Of a stretch of DNA of 64,000 nucleotides, positions 49,091 to 57,272 are shown in pieces. Source of the DNA: DASRDU01 sp046331565 (GTDB taxonomy: Bacteria > Acidobacteriota > Blastocatellia > RBC074); NCBI GenBank assembly GCA_046331565.1, contig JAXLQP010000010.1, positions 1 through 64,000 of the forward strand. The letters are read 5' to 3'. Under the pieces are notes generated by a model, which did not search any database, was not told where the DNA came from, and worked only from the letters and a program-made list of their open reading frames with translations. The position numbers were made by a program, and so were the translations under genes. Every line of letters begins with the position of its first letter. The first letter of the stretch is position 1.

Positions 49091-49993
49091 ATGAAAAGCC
49101 GCATTTCACCCGTTGAAATCATCAGCTACTTTTTCGACTTCCAACGCCACCGCACGGGAAAATCCATCTTGGCTTTTGCCGCGAGCTTTGTTGTGTTGGC
49201 GCTGTTTACCAACGCGCTGGGCGGAGTGATCGGCGTGGCGTTAAGGCGGCTCTTTTTTCCAAAGCTGCTCGACAAGCCGGAATTGTTGCCAGCGGCGGTA
49301 GTGGATTTGCTATTAGCGTGCGTGCTGGTGGCGGCGGTCTACCTGCTGATGCGCCGGCACGTGCGGCTAAGCTTGGAAGCGCCGGTGACTTTTATGGCCG
49401 TCACGCCGGCTCCGCACGCTGGGTTGATCGTGCTCTTGAGTACGTATTACCACCGCAAGGAAAGTCGGTTTCAAAACGTGGAAGAAATTGTTGTTGAGGC
49501 TGCCGATGCGCGGTTGGAATTGCTGAAGTCGAATTGGGGGCCACTGGTAGTAGCTTGTGAACACCATCTGACGGAGCTACGGCATTGCTGGATTGTTTGT
49601 TCTGGACAGTCGGCCCCTCAGTACGAAGCGGCGGAAAAACTGGTACGGACGTTCGCAGGAGCTTGGGTGACCTGCCACAAAGTGGAAGTTGATTCGGTGT
49701 ATGACGTAAAGCTGATGGCAGAAACCATTGATCGCATTTACACAGAGGCTGCGTTGCAATTCAACCTACTGCCGAGCCAGATCGTTGCGGATTTCACCGG
49801 AGGCACAGCCACAATGAGCGCAGGAGTCATTCTGGCGACGATGGCGGAGGATCGGAAGATTGAGTATTTGCGGCAAGACCAATCACTATTGAAAGATGTG
49901 CAAACGGCGAAAACCGGGCAGGAAATCGTGGACGCCAAATTGTTAATGTCAGTTGTGACAAAGCCTTTTTTGTCCACGGTGAAAGCCAAGTGA
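49091..49993 (+). CDS. two-TM protein with CARF-like domain (putative membrane effector)
   Basis: A 300-residue protein. Two hydrophobic helices lie at about 25-50 (ILAFAASFVVLALFTNAL...) and 66-87 (LPAAVVDLLLACVLVAAVYLLM). The rest resembles a CARF domain: Rossmann-type strands (APVTFMAVTPAPHAGLIVLLS; HCWIVCSGQSAPQYEAAEKLV) and the diagnostic ADFTGGTATMSAGVILATM near 235-253, matching the D-x-TGGT-x-x-M loop that contacts cyclic oligoadenylate. No nuclease motif was seen, so the membrane part is probably the output, as in TM-CARF effectors such as Cam1. Located 26 nt after the RAMP gene. Confidence 0.82.
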   Translation: MKSRISPVEIISYFFDFQRHRTGKSILAFAASFVVLALFTNALGGVIGVALRRLFFPKLLDKPELLPAAVVDLLLACVLVAAVYLLMRRHVRLSLEAPVTFMAVTPAPHAGLIVLLSTYYHRKESRFQNVEEIVVEAADARLELLKSNWGPLVVACEHHLTELRHCWIVCSGQSAPQYEAAEKLVRTFAGAWVTCHKVEVDSVYDVKLMAETIDRIYTEAALQFNLLPSQIVADFTGGTATMSAGVILATMAEDRKIEYLRQDQSLLKDVQTAKTGQEIVDAKLLMSVVTKPFLSTVKAK

Positions 49994-50319
49994 AAGTCGT
50001 CAGCAGAATGTCTATGAGCGTTACTACCTTCAACCTATCACTTACGAATACCGACTTATACGCCGGTTGCGCCATTGAGGAAGTCGCCGGACGTCCGGTC
50101 CTGACCACGCCGGTCAACGAAGCCGTTCAGCACGTGGGCCGCAATGCCCAACGCCTGATTGACGAACTCGTCGCCGTCGGCGTGGAAGAACTCACACTCA
50201 CTGGCGCGATGGCGATTTGGGCGTATCTCGTGGTCTTTCACTGCGCGGTGCATCGTTTTCGGCGCGTGTATTACGACGATGGCAAGCCGGGCGGTAAGGT
50301 GCTGATTGCCGGACATTGA
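49990..50319 (+). CDS. Csx3-like putative ring nuclease
   Basis: A 109-residue protein if GTG at 49990 (overlapping the previous stop as GTGA) is used; ATG at 50014 would give MSVTTFNLSL, closer to typical Csx3 N-termini. The C-terminal LTGAMAIWAYLVVFHCAVHRFRRVYYDDGK, ending KVLIAGH, follows the Csx3 pattern G-x-x-x-IW-...-H-...-Y-D-x-...-G-x-V-V-x-x-H. Csx3 (Crn3) degrades cyclic tetra-adenylate, which would make this the off-switch for the flanking CARF proteins. The usual RGP before IW is AMA here, so activity needs testing. Confidence 0.68.
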   Translation: MKVVSRMSMSVTTFNLSLTNTDLYAGCAIEEVAGRPVLTTPVNEAVQHVGRNAQRLIDELVAVGVEELTLTGAMAIWAYLVVFHCAVHRFRRVYYDDGKPGGKVLIAGH

Positions 50320-50329
50320 GGAAGTGAAA

Positions 50330-51556
50330 ATGACAGCCACATTGGCAGAACAACCTTACACCATCCTGGTTGCGGTGGCGGGCGGCAGTCCGGCGATTGT
50401 GACGGAGACGTTGTGGCGGCTCGTGCAGGACGGCGCGCGCATTGACGAGGTACGTGTCATCACTACGGCGACGGGCGCGCGGGCAGTGCGCCAGGGCTTG
50501 TTGGAGAGCGGTCAGTTTGCGGCCTGTTGCGCGTCCTGCGGCAGCCGGGCGGTGTTTGATGAAACGAAGTTAGTTGTCCTGGAGGATGACGCCGGGCAGG
50601 CGTTGATTGACATTCGCAACTCGCACGAAAACCAGTTGGCGTCGGATCGCATTTGCCAATTGCTACGCGAGTGGACGGTGGATGAAACACGGCGGCTGTA
50701 TTGTTCCGTCGCGGGCGGGCGCAAGACGATGAGCATTTATCTGACGGCGGCGCTGATGCTGTACGGACGCGGCGAAGACCGGCTCTTTCATGTGTTGGTG
50801 CAGCCGGAAGATTTCGAGTTTTGCCGGACGTTTTTCTTTCCTTGCGAACAGGAATTGACGGTGACGGATCGCCAGGGGCAAAGCAAGACGTTGCGCGCGG
50901 CGGATGCGCAAATTGATCTGGCGGAAATTCCCTTCGTGCGCTTGCGCGATTTGTTGGGCGATCAACCCGCCGTCGCCAAACTCGACGAGGCGCTGGGCGC
51001 GGCGGTGAGTTACTCGACGATGGTGCGCGAGGTGCAGCAACGGTTGCGTTTTCTGGCGCAGGCCAATCGGCTTGAGATCGGGCAGCTCGCTGGCGGGGAA
51101 ATTCCGTTGCGCACAGGGGGCGAAGTTTTTCCGCTGCGTCCGGCAGAGGGGCTGCTTTATACCATTATTGGGGAATGGCGACAGTATGGCAGTAAAGAGG
51201 GATTGGCGATTGCGCAAATCAGTGCAGAGGACTTGCAGCGCGCTTACTTGCGCTTGACCGGGTATGAATATCAAGCCGATTTGGTTGGCGACTTCAAGTT
51301 TTTGAATGAGTGGATTCAGCAAGTTTCCAGCTATAATCCCACCTGGCAGAAACAATTCAAAGAAGCAGTTACCGTAGCAATTTCTCGACCTAAACGTGCG
51401 TTGAGCAAACGCGGCTTTCCACCACACTTCCTGATTGTCAATCTAAACGAAGGCAAGCGAGTGCCAGCGCGTTACACCATCCCGACCGCACCGGAAAACA
51501 TTTTGCTCCCACCTGCAACAAAAAAGCCGGAACGCTGGTGGCACTCCGGCTTCTGA
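50330..51556 (+). CDS. CARF protein of the NE0113/TIGR02584 type
   Basis: A 408-residue protein; ATG at 50330 has GAGGAAG 7-8 nt upstream. The N-terminal CARF domain starts ILVAVAGGSPAIVTETLWRLVQDG, with VRVITTATGARAVRQGLL, and has the second ligand loop YCSVAGGRKTMSIYLTAAL at about 124-142. From about 210 on the protein is helical and of unclear fold. This family (Cas_NE0113) has been named ring nuclease or Csm6-like. A single RGFPPH sequence near residue 364 fits R-x4-H loosely but lacks HEPN context, so I do not claim an RNase domain. Confidence 0.82.
   Translation: MTATLAEQPYTILVAVAGGSPAIVTETLWRLVQDGARIDEVRVITTATGARAVRQGLLESGQFAACCASCGSRAVFDETKLVVLEDDAGQALIDIRNSHENQLASDRICQLLREWTVDETRRLYCSVAGGRKTMSIYLTAALMLYGRGEDRLFHVLVQPEDFEFCRTFFFPCEQELTVTDRQGQSKTLRAADAQIDLAEIPFVRLRDLLGDQPAVAKLDEALGAAVSYSTMVREVQQRLRFLAQANRLEIGQLAGGEIPLRTGGEVFPLRPAEGLLYTIIGEWRQYGSKEGLAIAQISAEDLQRAYLRLTGYEYQADLVGDFKFLNEWIQQVSSYNPTWQKQFKEAVTVAISRPKRALSKRGFPPHFLIVNLNEGKRVPARYTIPTAPENILLPPATKKPERWWHSGF
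51520..51552 (-). terminator. intrinsic terminator of the vWA gene
   Basis: Read on the minus strand: AAGCCGGA, 13-nt loop, TCCGGCTT followed by a run of six T (stem 51524-51531 with 51545-51552). It lies inside the 3' end of the convergent CARF gene and terminates transcription of the vWA gene, whose stop is about 20 nt away. Confidence 0.8.
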
Positions 51557-51574
51557 TCACATCTGGCTGTTTTA

Positions 51575-53149
51575 TCAATCTCGTACTGGCGACTGGTCAA
51601 CTGCCAGCACGTCCATCAGCTTCTCAAACGGCGTCACAATCACGGCTTGCGCTACGGCCTGCTGCAATTGCTGTTTGCGCAGGGCGAACAGCGCGGCTTG
51701 TGTTTGTCCGCCGAGCGTGTGCGGGTCGTCGGGCAACAACACGATAACCAGTTGGGTAGCGGGCGGTAACTTGAATTGCCTCAACCCGCTTGCACAGCTT
51801 TCGTGTCCATCGGTCAGGAGAATGACGAGGCAGCGATGTTTGCTCCTGGTCTCGCTCAGTCGCGCCAGCACGCCGTTCAGATCGGTGCACGGCGGTTCGG
51901 GTGTGTCAGCCAACGGCAGCAACCGGACAGCCGTGACGCTTTGCAAGCGGGCACGCAATTCGGCGCGGTATTGTTGCTGGACGGCAGCACGTTCTGCTTC
52001 ACGCAATTGACCCAGAATTTGCTCGGGTTCGCCAGACTGATGCTGGGCCGGGGACGGCAAGTCAAGTTCCAGCGTTTGCGTGGCGGCCCAGCCGTCCCGC
52101 CCGAACAGATATGCCGACAAATGGATTACGTGGTGAGCGGCAGCCAATTCCGGGAGTTCGCCTGCCAAGTGCTTGGCACTATCGGCCAGCACTTGGGGGT
52201 GAGTGCTCAAACTACCATCCACAATGATTTGCAAGTCAGTCGGCGGCGGCGTGATCACCGCCGACTGACTTTTAGATGTGACGACTCCTTCACAGGCTGT
52301 GTTCAACAGCGTAGCGCACAACAAGAACGGCGCGATGCGCATCAGTGCTTTGGCTCGTTGGGGCGGTTTGCCTTCGCTGTTGACAAAATCCGGCGTTGCA
52401 GTCGCCGGTTGCGGTACGGGTGGCACGGGCGGCGTTAATTCCTGAATGACACGCTGGATCTGTTCGTCCACCTTGTTTGCCTCGGTGAATTCGGCGTAGG
52501 TCTGTTGATAACGCCGTTCGGCACGTTGTGACCACAGCACGGCTTCGGCGTAACACAGTAATCCGGCGGCGACGAGCAACAGTGAAAAACCGATGCCAAA
52601 CAAACTGAGATTGAGCAAGCCAGCGATCATCAGCAACAGTGCGCCTGTGCCGCGTTGCGCCAGCAACATTACCCCGAGTGAAAGCAACAACAGCAAGCCG
52701 AACGGCGCGATAATGAATTTGCGCAAGCGGCGGATTTGTTCATGCGGCTCCAGCCGGTTCGACCAGAGCGACATCAGCAAGCCTTTGGTGACGTAAATCG
52801 CGATCACCGCCAGCGCCAGAGCAAAGAGCGCGGGGACGCTGAAGGTCACTGCCATAAAGAACGTCAGGCCCAGTTCGGCAGCTACTGCGATCCAGGCATA
52901 AAGCCGTACCTTGCGTCCTTCTTCCACGTCGTGCGCAATGGCGTAAGGCGTCAGGTCTTCGTGAAAGTAGCGGCCTTCCCAGGCTTCGCGCGTGCGGTGG
53001 AAATCTTCGCGCTGGCATTTGAGCTGGTGCGTCAGCCAACGCCGGTAATTGAGCAACACGCCCGCGAAGTCGAGCGCCGCGGCCAGTCGCCGGTCGGGGT
53101 GTCCGCCAGTGATTTTGTTGCTGATCTCTGTCAAATTTGGTTTTCTCAT
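51575..53149 (-). CDS. membrane-anchored vWA-domain protein in the CRISPR locus
   Basis: I start at MRKPNLTEISN (53149), giving 524 residues; upstream in-frame codons are not protein-like. A cytoplasmic N-terminal part (1-80) is followed by about four TM helices (82-200), a Pro-rich linker, a short hydrophobic stretch ending LLNTACEG that resembles a lipobox, and a vWA-type domain. The MIDAS residues are present: DGSLS (D-x-S-x-S) near 292, Thr in PPCTDLNGVL and Asp in LVILLTDGHES. vWA domains bind protein partners through a metal ion. No known CRISPR accessory family fits; it is transcribed against both flanking cas operons. Confidence 0.75.
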   Translation of the reverse strand: MRKPNLTEISNKITGGHPDRRLAAALDFAGVLLNYRRWLTHQLKCQREDFHRTREAWEGRYFHEDLTPYAIAHDVEEGRKVRLYAWIAVAAELGLTFFMAVTFSVPALFALALAVIAIYVTKGLLMSLWSNRLEPHEQIRRLRKFIIAPFGLLLLLSLGVMLLAQRGTGALLLMIAGLLNLSLFGIGFSLLLVAAGLLCYAEAVLWSQRAERRYQQTYAEFTEANKVDEQIQRVIQELTPPVPPVPQPATATPDFVNSEGKPPQRAKALMRIAPFLLCATLLNTACEGVVTSKSQSAVITPPPTDLQIIVDGSLSTHPQVLADSAKHLAGELPELAAAHHVIHLSAYLFGRDGWAATQTLELDLPSPAQHQSGEPEQILGQLREAERAAVQQQYRAELRARLQSVTAVRLLPLADTPEPPCTDLNGVLARLSETRSKHRCLVILLTDGHESCASGLRQFKLPPATQLVIVLLPDDPHTLGGQTQAALFALRKQQLQQAVAQAVIVTPFEKLMDVLAVDQSPVRD

Positions 53150-53229
53150 AACCTGCCTCAGGCTCCATTTACTGACTGTTGATAGCTGCCCTTGCTGCAG
53201 GAGCATTCCCACAGCGGTGCGGCAGCGTG

Positions 53230-53580
53230 TTACTGCGACTCTGATGAATGATCCAGTGGCCAGGCCATCGGGCGGCAAGCTTGCACGTCGTCGCCCCACG
53301 ACCATTTACTTTTGCGTTTGATCGCCCGCCAGGCGCGGCGATTGCGATACGCCGTTACCAAACAACCGTCCACAATCACGAGCGTCGTGCCGACCAGGCG
53401 TGCGAGTTCACGCGCCCAGCCACGTGGCACGTCCCGTTCACCCAAAAAGTAAAACGTCGCGTGTGTCGCGTAAGCGACGCGGCCAAAACGTGTGACCAGT
53501 GCGATGTCGCGCGCACTCAGGTTGCGCTGTAGTAACCGTTGTTCGGCATGAGTGGTCGTGGGCCAGATCAGTTCGGTCAT
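53230..53580 (-). CDS. DUF4258-like small protein
   Basis: A 116-residue protein starting MTELIWPTTTHAEQRLLQRNLSARDIALVTRFG (shown here in parts: TTTHAEQRLLQRNLSARDI is the informative segment). The H-x-x-x-R...R-x-x-S-x-x-D-I pattern and the later TTLVIVDGCLVTAYRNRR match DUF4258, a small family seen in toxin-like and defence contexts. GGAGC lies 7-8 nt before the start. It is upstream of, and in the same direction as, the vWA gene (81 nt gap), so they may form a pair. Confidence 0.65.
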   Translation of the reverse strand: MTELIWPTTTHAEQRLLQRNLSARDIALVTRFGRVAYATHATFYFLGERDVPRGWARELARLVGTTLVIVDGCLVTAYRNRRAWRAIKRKSKWSWGDDVQACRPMAWPLDHSSESQ

Positions 53581-53785
53581 TGCGATTGCTCCTTTCTGTT
53601 CATTGCGTGACGTTAGTTGCGTGGGCAGGCGGAGCACGGCTACGCGCGGCAACCTTGCTGCAACCTGCAAGCTTGCCGCTCCAAACTCGCGGAGGCTGTT
53701 TTTCGTCTGAGTGGGCGTGCTGGCAGCGCGGGCTGAACGGTCAGTCAGGCAAGGTTGCCGAGTGTTTGAAAAACGGAGTGAGACG

Positions 53786-54391
53786 ATGAAAACAGAAACA
53801 ACAAAAGTCAGTCTGAATGGGTCATTGCTCAAGACTGTCGTCAGGCAAAGGAGTTGGCCGGATTGTCAGCAATGCGGCGCGCTTGTGGTGTCCGGAAAAA
53901 CCTCTTGCGGGAGTTGTCAGGCGGCAGTGCGGAAAAGAGTGGTATTCACCAGACCCGCAGTTTGGCGGCGGATGTTTGCTGATGTGCTTGATCGCCTCGT
54001 GCCGTTGCCGTTCCTGGCCTTCTTTTTTCCCGGGTGGACATTGGTTGTCGTGGCTTATCACCTGCTGTGCGAGAGCGGGCCTGAACGGCGTGGCCTGGGG
54101 AAATGGGTGGGCCGGTTGCGGGTGGTGGATGCCGCAGGCGCATCACATTGCGAATGGTGGCAGGGGATGTTGCGGCGCCTGGGCATGGCAGCGTCGCAGG
54201 TGGCCTGGTGTTTGTGGCTGGGCGTGCCCTGGGTGCTGGCGTATGAACTCGCGGCACTCGCGAGTGTGTTGCTCAATGCGCAGGGGCGGCGGCCAGAGGA
54301 TTTTCTGGCGGGCACGCGCGTCGTGACGGAGAAGACTTTTCGCCAAATGCAAAAGATGGAGAAGCAGGTCCAGGAGAATCGCAATGCATAA
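53786..54391 (+). CDS. zinc-ribbon plus RDD-family membrane protein, coupled to the RT gene
   Basis: A 201-residue protein. Cys27, Cys30, Cys41 and Cys44 form a CxxC-x10-CxxC zinc ribbon. An RDD domain follows: RRMFADVLDRLVPLPFLAFFFPG with a TM helix, then GLGKWVGRLRVVDAAG, a second pair of hydrophobic segments and EDFLAGTRVV. RDD proteins are small membrane proteins of mostly unknown function, some linked to ion transport. Its last 8 nt overlap the start of the reverse transcriptase gene, so both should be translated together. I know of no characterised role for RDD proteins in CRISPR adaptation. Confidence 0.82.
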   Translation: MKTETTKVSLNGSLLKTVVRQRSWPDCQQCGALVVSGKTSCGSCQAAVRKRVVFTRPAVWRRMFADVLDRLVPLPFLAFFFPGWTLVVVAYHLLCESGPERRGLGKWVGRLRVVDAAGASHCEWWQGMLRRLGMAASQVAWCLWLGVPWVLAYELAALASVLLNAQGRRPEDFLAGTRVVTEKTFRQMQKMEKQVQENRNA

Positions 54392-55799
54392 AAAAAACAG
54401 TACTTTCGAGCAATTGTGTCAGCCGGAAACGCTGCTGGCGGCGTGGAAGTCTGTGCGCACGGGGCGCACGGCGGCGGGGCTGGATCAGATGACGCTGGCT
54501 GAATATGCGCGCGAGCTGGAACCCAATATCGCGGCGCTGGCCCGGCGGTTGCGCGAAGGGCGGTATTACCCGCTGCCGGTGCGCACGATTGAAATTCGCA
54601 AGTCGGGCGGCGGCACGCGACAGCTCGGCATTTACACGATTGATGACAGCATTGTGCTGCGCGCGGCCAAAGACGTACTGGAGCCGCTCTGTGAGCCTTC
54701 GTTTCTGCCGTGCAGCTTTGGTTTTCGCCCGGCTCGCAATGTGCCGATGGCGGTGAAGCAGACGCTGGATTATCGCGCTGCCGGTGATCAGTATCTGGTG
54801 GATGCGGACATTGCGGATTGTTTCGGGTCGCTCGATCACGATCTGATCCTGCAGCTTTTCAGCGCGCGGATTCGGGACAAGCGGTTTCAGCAGCTTGTCC
54901 GGCTGTGGCTCGACACGGGGATGATTCTGCCCAAAGCCGGTCAGCACAATGAAGCCGGAATGTATGACCGTGTCACCGGCTGGCTGTCTGATTCGGTTGA
55001 TGGCGCAGTGTCGAATCTGCTCAATGACCGGTTCGGCAGTGACAGCTATGGCTATGATCCATATGGCGCACTGATGACAAGCGAAGCTCAGTCGCCGGAA
55101 GTGAGGCGTCAACAGGCGCGTCAGGAGGCGGCTAAACGGATGGGCGGCGCAGCGCTGATGTGGGCGCTGACCTGGGCCGGGCGGACGCACAGGCTGATGA
55201 CACCCGCCGGGCTGGCGCTGACGGGCGCGGCGGCGCTGGCGGCAGCGGCGGCACCAGCCGTTTCCCGCAGGGTCAGACAATATCTCAACGGTGACGATAA
55301 TCGGCTGTCCGGCATCGTGCAGGGCGGCGCGCTCAGCCCGCTGCTCTGTAATCTGTACCTGCATGAATTCGATCTGGCCATGACCAGGGCGGGGCTGCAT
55401 CTGGTGCGGTACGCCGATGATTTTGTGATCTGCTGCCGGGATGAAGCCGCCGCGCGCAGGGCGATGGAACTGGCAGCGCAGAAACTGGCGGAATTGCGTC
55501 TGCGCCTGCATCCGCAGAAAACGCGCATCATCCGTTTTGACGAAGGGTTTGAATTTCTCGGCTATCGCTTCGCGCAGTTCGAGAACACCGCCGCGCCGAT
55601 TTCAACGAAAGGCACTTCGCCGGTTGTGTCGGTGTTGCAGGCAGTGCGGCAACAGGCCCCGGCTGCGCTCAGCGACGCGAAAGGCAGAATCGTTCCGGCA
55701 GTGACGCGCATCAGTGAACGCACAGCGAAACAGGTTAAGGATAAGGCCGCACGGCTGACGTCGCTGGTCAGGCGTGAAGGGAAAGGCGACAAACGATGA
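54384..55799 (+). CDS. CRISPR-associated reverse transcriptase (stand-alone, with large insertion)
   Basis: A 471-residue group-II-intron-like RT upstream of cas1. Motifs: RT1-2 region (GRTAAGLDQMTLAEYAREL; RKSGGGTRQLGIYTIDD), motif A DADIADCFGSLDHDL with Asp142, motif B GIVQGGALSPLL (310-321), catalytic YADD at 343-346, and LHPQKTRIIRF plus FEFLGYRF. Between motif A and motif B about 125 extra residues (180-305) are inserted, including a hydrophobic Ala/Leu stretch near 271-294. Such RTs allow spacers to be acquired from RNA. No intron maturase, endonuclease or Cas1 fusion is present. ATGA overlap with the next gene. Confidence 0.92.
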   Translation: MHKKNSTFEQLCQPETLLAAWKSVRTGRTAAGLDQMTLAEYARELEPNIAALARRLREGRYYPLPVRTIEIRKSGGGTRQLGIYTIDDSIVLRAAKDVLEPLCEPSFLPCSFGFRPARNVPMAVKQTLDYRAAGDQYLVDADIADCFGSLDHDLILQLFSARIRDKRFQQLVRLWLDTGMILPKAGQHNEAGMYDRVTGWLSDSVDGAVSNLLNDRFGSDSYGYDPYGALMTSEAQSPEVRRQQARQEAAKRMGGAALMWALTWAGRTHRLMTPAGLALTGAAALAAAAAPAVSRRVRQYLNGDDNRLSGIVQGGALSPLLCNLYLHEFDLAMTRAGLHLVRYADDFVICCRDEAAARRAMELAAQKLAELRLRLHPQKTRIIRFDEGFEFLGYRFAQFENTAAPISTKGTSPVVSVLQAVRQQAPAALSDAKGRIVPAVTRISERTAKQVKDKAARLTSLVRREGKGDKR

Positions 55800-55966
55800 A
55801 TCAGCCGGATGAAATCAGCAGACAACTGGATGAAATCGCGCGGCTGCTGGAAGCAAACGGTTACGACATTGAAGTGAGTTACAGCAGCGCCACGATCATC
55901 GTCCGGACAGAGCACTGGCCGATAGCTGTGGAAGTCAGCAACAGGAAGTCGGAAGAACAGGAGTAA
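55796..55966 (+). CDS. 56-aa protein between RT and cas1
   Basis: Reads MNQPDEISRQLDEIARLLEA, then NGYDIEVSYSSATIIVRTEH and WPIAVEVSNRKSEEQE: an N-terminal helix followed by two or three predicted strands. The start overlaps the RT stop (ATGA) and the stop is 5 nt before cas1, so it is embedded in the adaptation operon and very probably expressed. I did not recognise a family. It could be a subunit of an RT-Cas1-Cas2 complex. Confidence 0.78.
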   Translation: MNQPDEISRQLDEIARLLEANGYDIEVSYSSATIIVRTEHWPIAVEVSNRKSEEQE

Positions 55967-55971
55967 TCACG

Positions 55972-56997
55972 ATGGCAATTCTGTATGTGACGGAGCAGGG
56001 AGCCACGATCAGACATCTGGCCGGGCGGATTGTGGTGCGGCGCGAAAACAGAATCATCACCGAACTGCCCGATTTCAAGGTCGAGCAGATCGTCATTTAC
56101 GGCAATGCCGAGATGACTTCGGGAGCACGGAATTACTGTTTCGAGCAGGGAATTGATGTCGCTTATCTGTCAACGACAGGCCGGTATCGCGGACGAATGG
56201 AGAACCGGCTGGCCAGAAATGCCGTGCTGAGACAGCGGCAGCAGGCCTGCGTCAGCGACCCTGAATTCTGTCGGCGGAACGCGGCGGCCATCGTCAGCGG
56301 CAAGATCAGAAACATGGCCGCGATGATCAGACAGCAGCGCCGTTTGCGCACGGACGGGCGACCACTGCTGGCGGAACTGGAAGCCTTGTTGCCCAGAGTC
56401 GCCGGAGCGCGCGACCTGGAGGCGCTCAACGGATATGAAGGCACAGCCACCGCCACTTATTTCAAAGCCTTTCGGGCGGCGCTCAGAGGGGGCTGGAAGT
56501 TTGAGGCGCGGCAGTATCATCCGCCTGCCGACCCGGTCAATGCGCTGCTTTCGTTCGGGTATACGCTGTTGCACAACGATGTTTTTGCCGCGATCAATAT
56601 TGTCGGTCTGGATCCGTACAGCGGGACGTTTCATCGCCCCCGGCAGGGACACGCGGCGCTGGCCTCTGACCTGCAGGAAGAGTTGCGCGCCATTGTGACA
56701 GACCGACTGGTGCTGACGGCGCTCAACAAACGCATCATTGTCGAAACCGATTTTGTGCTGACGCCGGACGGCAGGTTCCGGCTGGCGCAGGAAGCGCTGA
56801 AACGCTTTCTGGCGATGTATGCGCGGCAGATCAGCGAGACGGTGTTGTATCCGGCGCAGGGCATCCGCACGAGTTACCGGCAGGTGATTGAGCTTCAGGC
56901 GCGGCAGTTTGCCAGAGTGGTGATGGGAGAGGAAGAGGTCTATCGCCCGTTTCAGCCGAGCGAACAGGGATGGGCGACGGACAGGGAGGAAGCATAA
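55972..56997 (+). CDS. cas1: Cas1 integrase
   Basis: A 341-residue Cas1. The N-terminal beta domain (ILYVTEQGATIRHLAGRIVV...VEQIVIYGNAEMTSGA) is followed by the helical catalytic domain. Metal-binding residues are Glu156 (LNGYEGTATATYF), His221 (GTFHRPRQGH) and Asp233 (ASDLQEELRAIV). It forms the spacer-integrating complex with Cas2 and, here, presumably the RT and perhaps the 56-aa protein. The stop overlaps the cas2 start (TAATG). Confidence 0.96.
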   Translation: MAILYVTEQGATIRHLAGRIVVRRENRIITELPDFKVEQIVIYGNAEMTSGARNYCFEQGIDVAYLSTTGRYRGRMENRLARNAVLRQRQQACVSDPEFCRRNAAAIVSGKIRNMAAMIRQQRRLRTDGRPLLAELEALLPRVAGARDLEALNGYEGTATATYFKAFRAALRGGWKFEARQYHPPADPVNALLSFGYTLLHNDVFAAINIVGLDPYSGTFHRPRQGHAALASDLQEELRAIVTDRLVLTALNKRIIVETDFVLTPDGRFRLAQEALKRFLAMYARQISETVLYPAQGIRTSYRQVIELQARQFARVVMGEEEVYRPFQPSEQGWATDREEA

Positions 56998-57272
56998 TGT
57001 TTATTGTGCTGGCCTATGACGTGCCTGACGACCGGCGGCGGGCGCGGTTATTCAAAACGCTGAAGCGATTCGGTGAGCCGGTGCAGGAAAGCGTCTTTGA
57101 ATTTCACCTGAATCAGAGCGAGATGGCGCATCTCAAGCGCGCCGTGCTGAGCGTCATTGATGAGCGCGTGGACGATGTGCGGTATTACTATCTGTGCCCG
57201 ACCTGTCAGCAGCGGACGGAAATGACTTACCCAGGCCGCCGCACCGATAACCCTTTTGCCGTCATTGCGTGA
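56997..57272 (+). CDS. cas2: Cas2
   Basis: A 91-residue ferredoxin-fold protein, start MFIVLAYDVPDDRRRARLFK at 56997 after AGGGAGGA. The conserved early Asp of the first strand (YDV) and the ESVFEFHLNQSEMAHLK region are typical. It bridges two Cas1 dimers during spacer integration. Last gene before the array 2 leader. Confidence 0.95.
   Translation: MFIVLAYDVPDDRRRARLFKTLKRFGEPVQESVFEFHLNQSEMAHLKRAVLSVIDERVDDVRYYYLCPTCQQRTEMTYPGRRTDNPFAVIA

Noticed and set aside
51420..51440. HEPN RNase motif (RGFPPH) in the NE0113-type CARF protein
   Set aside because: A single R-x4-H without the polar residue after Arg and without a recognisable HEPN helical context is not enough.
54384..55799. Group II intron or diversity-generating retroelement
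   Set aside because: The RT lacks maturase and endonuclease domains and intron RNA features, no template/variable repeat pair was seen, and cas1-cas2 follow directly.
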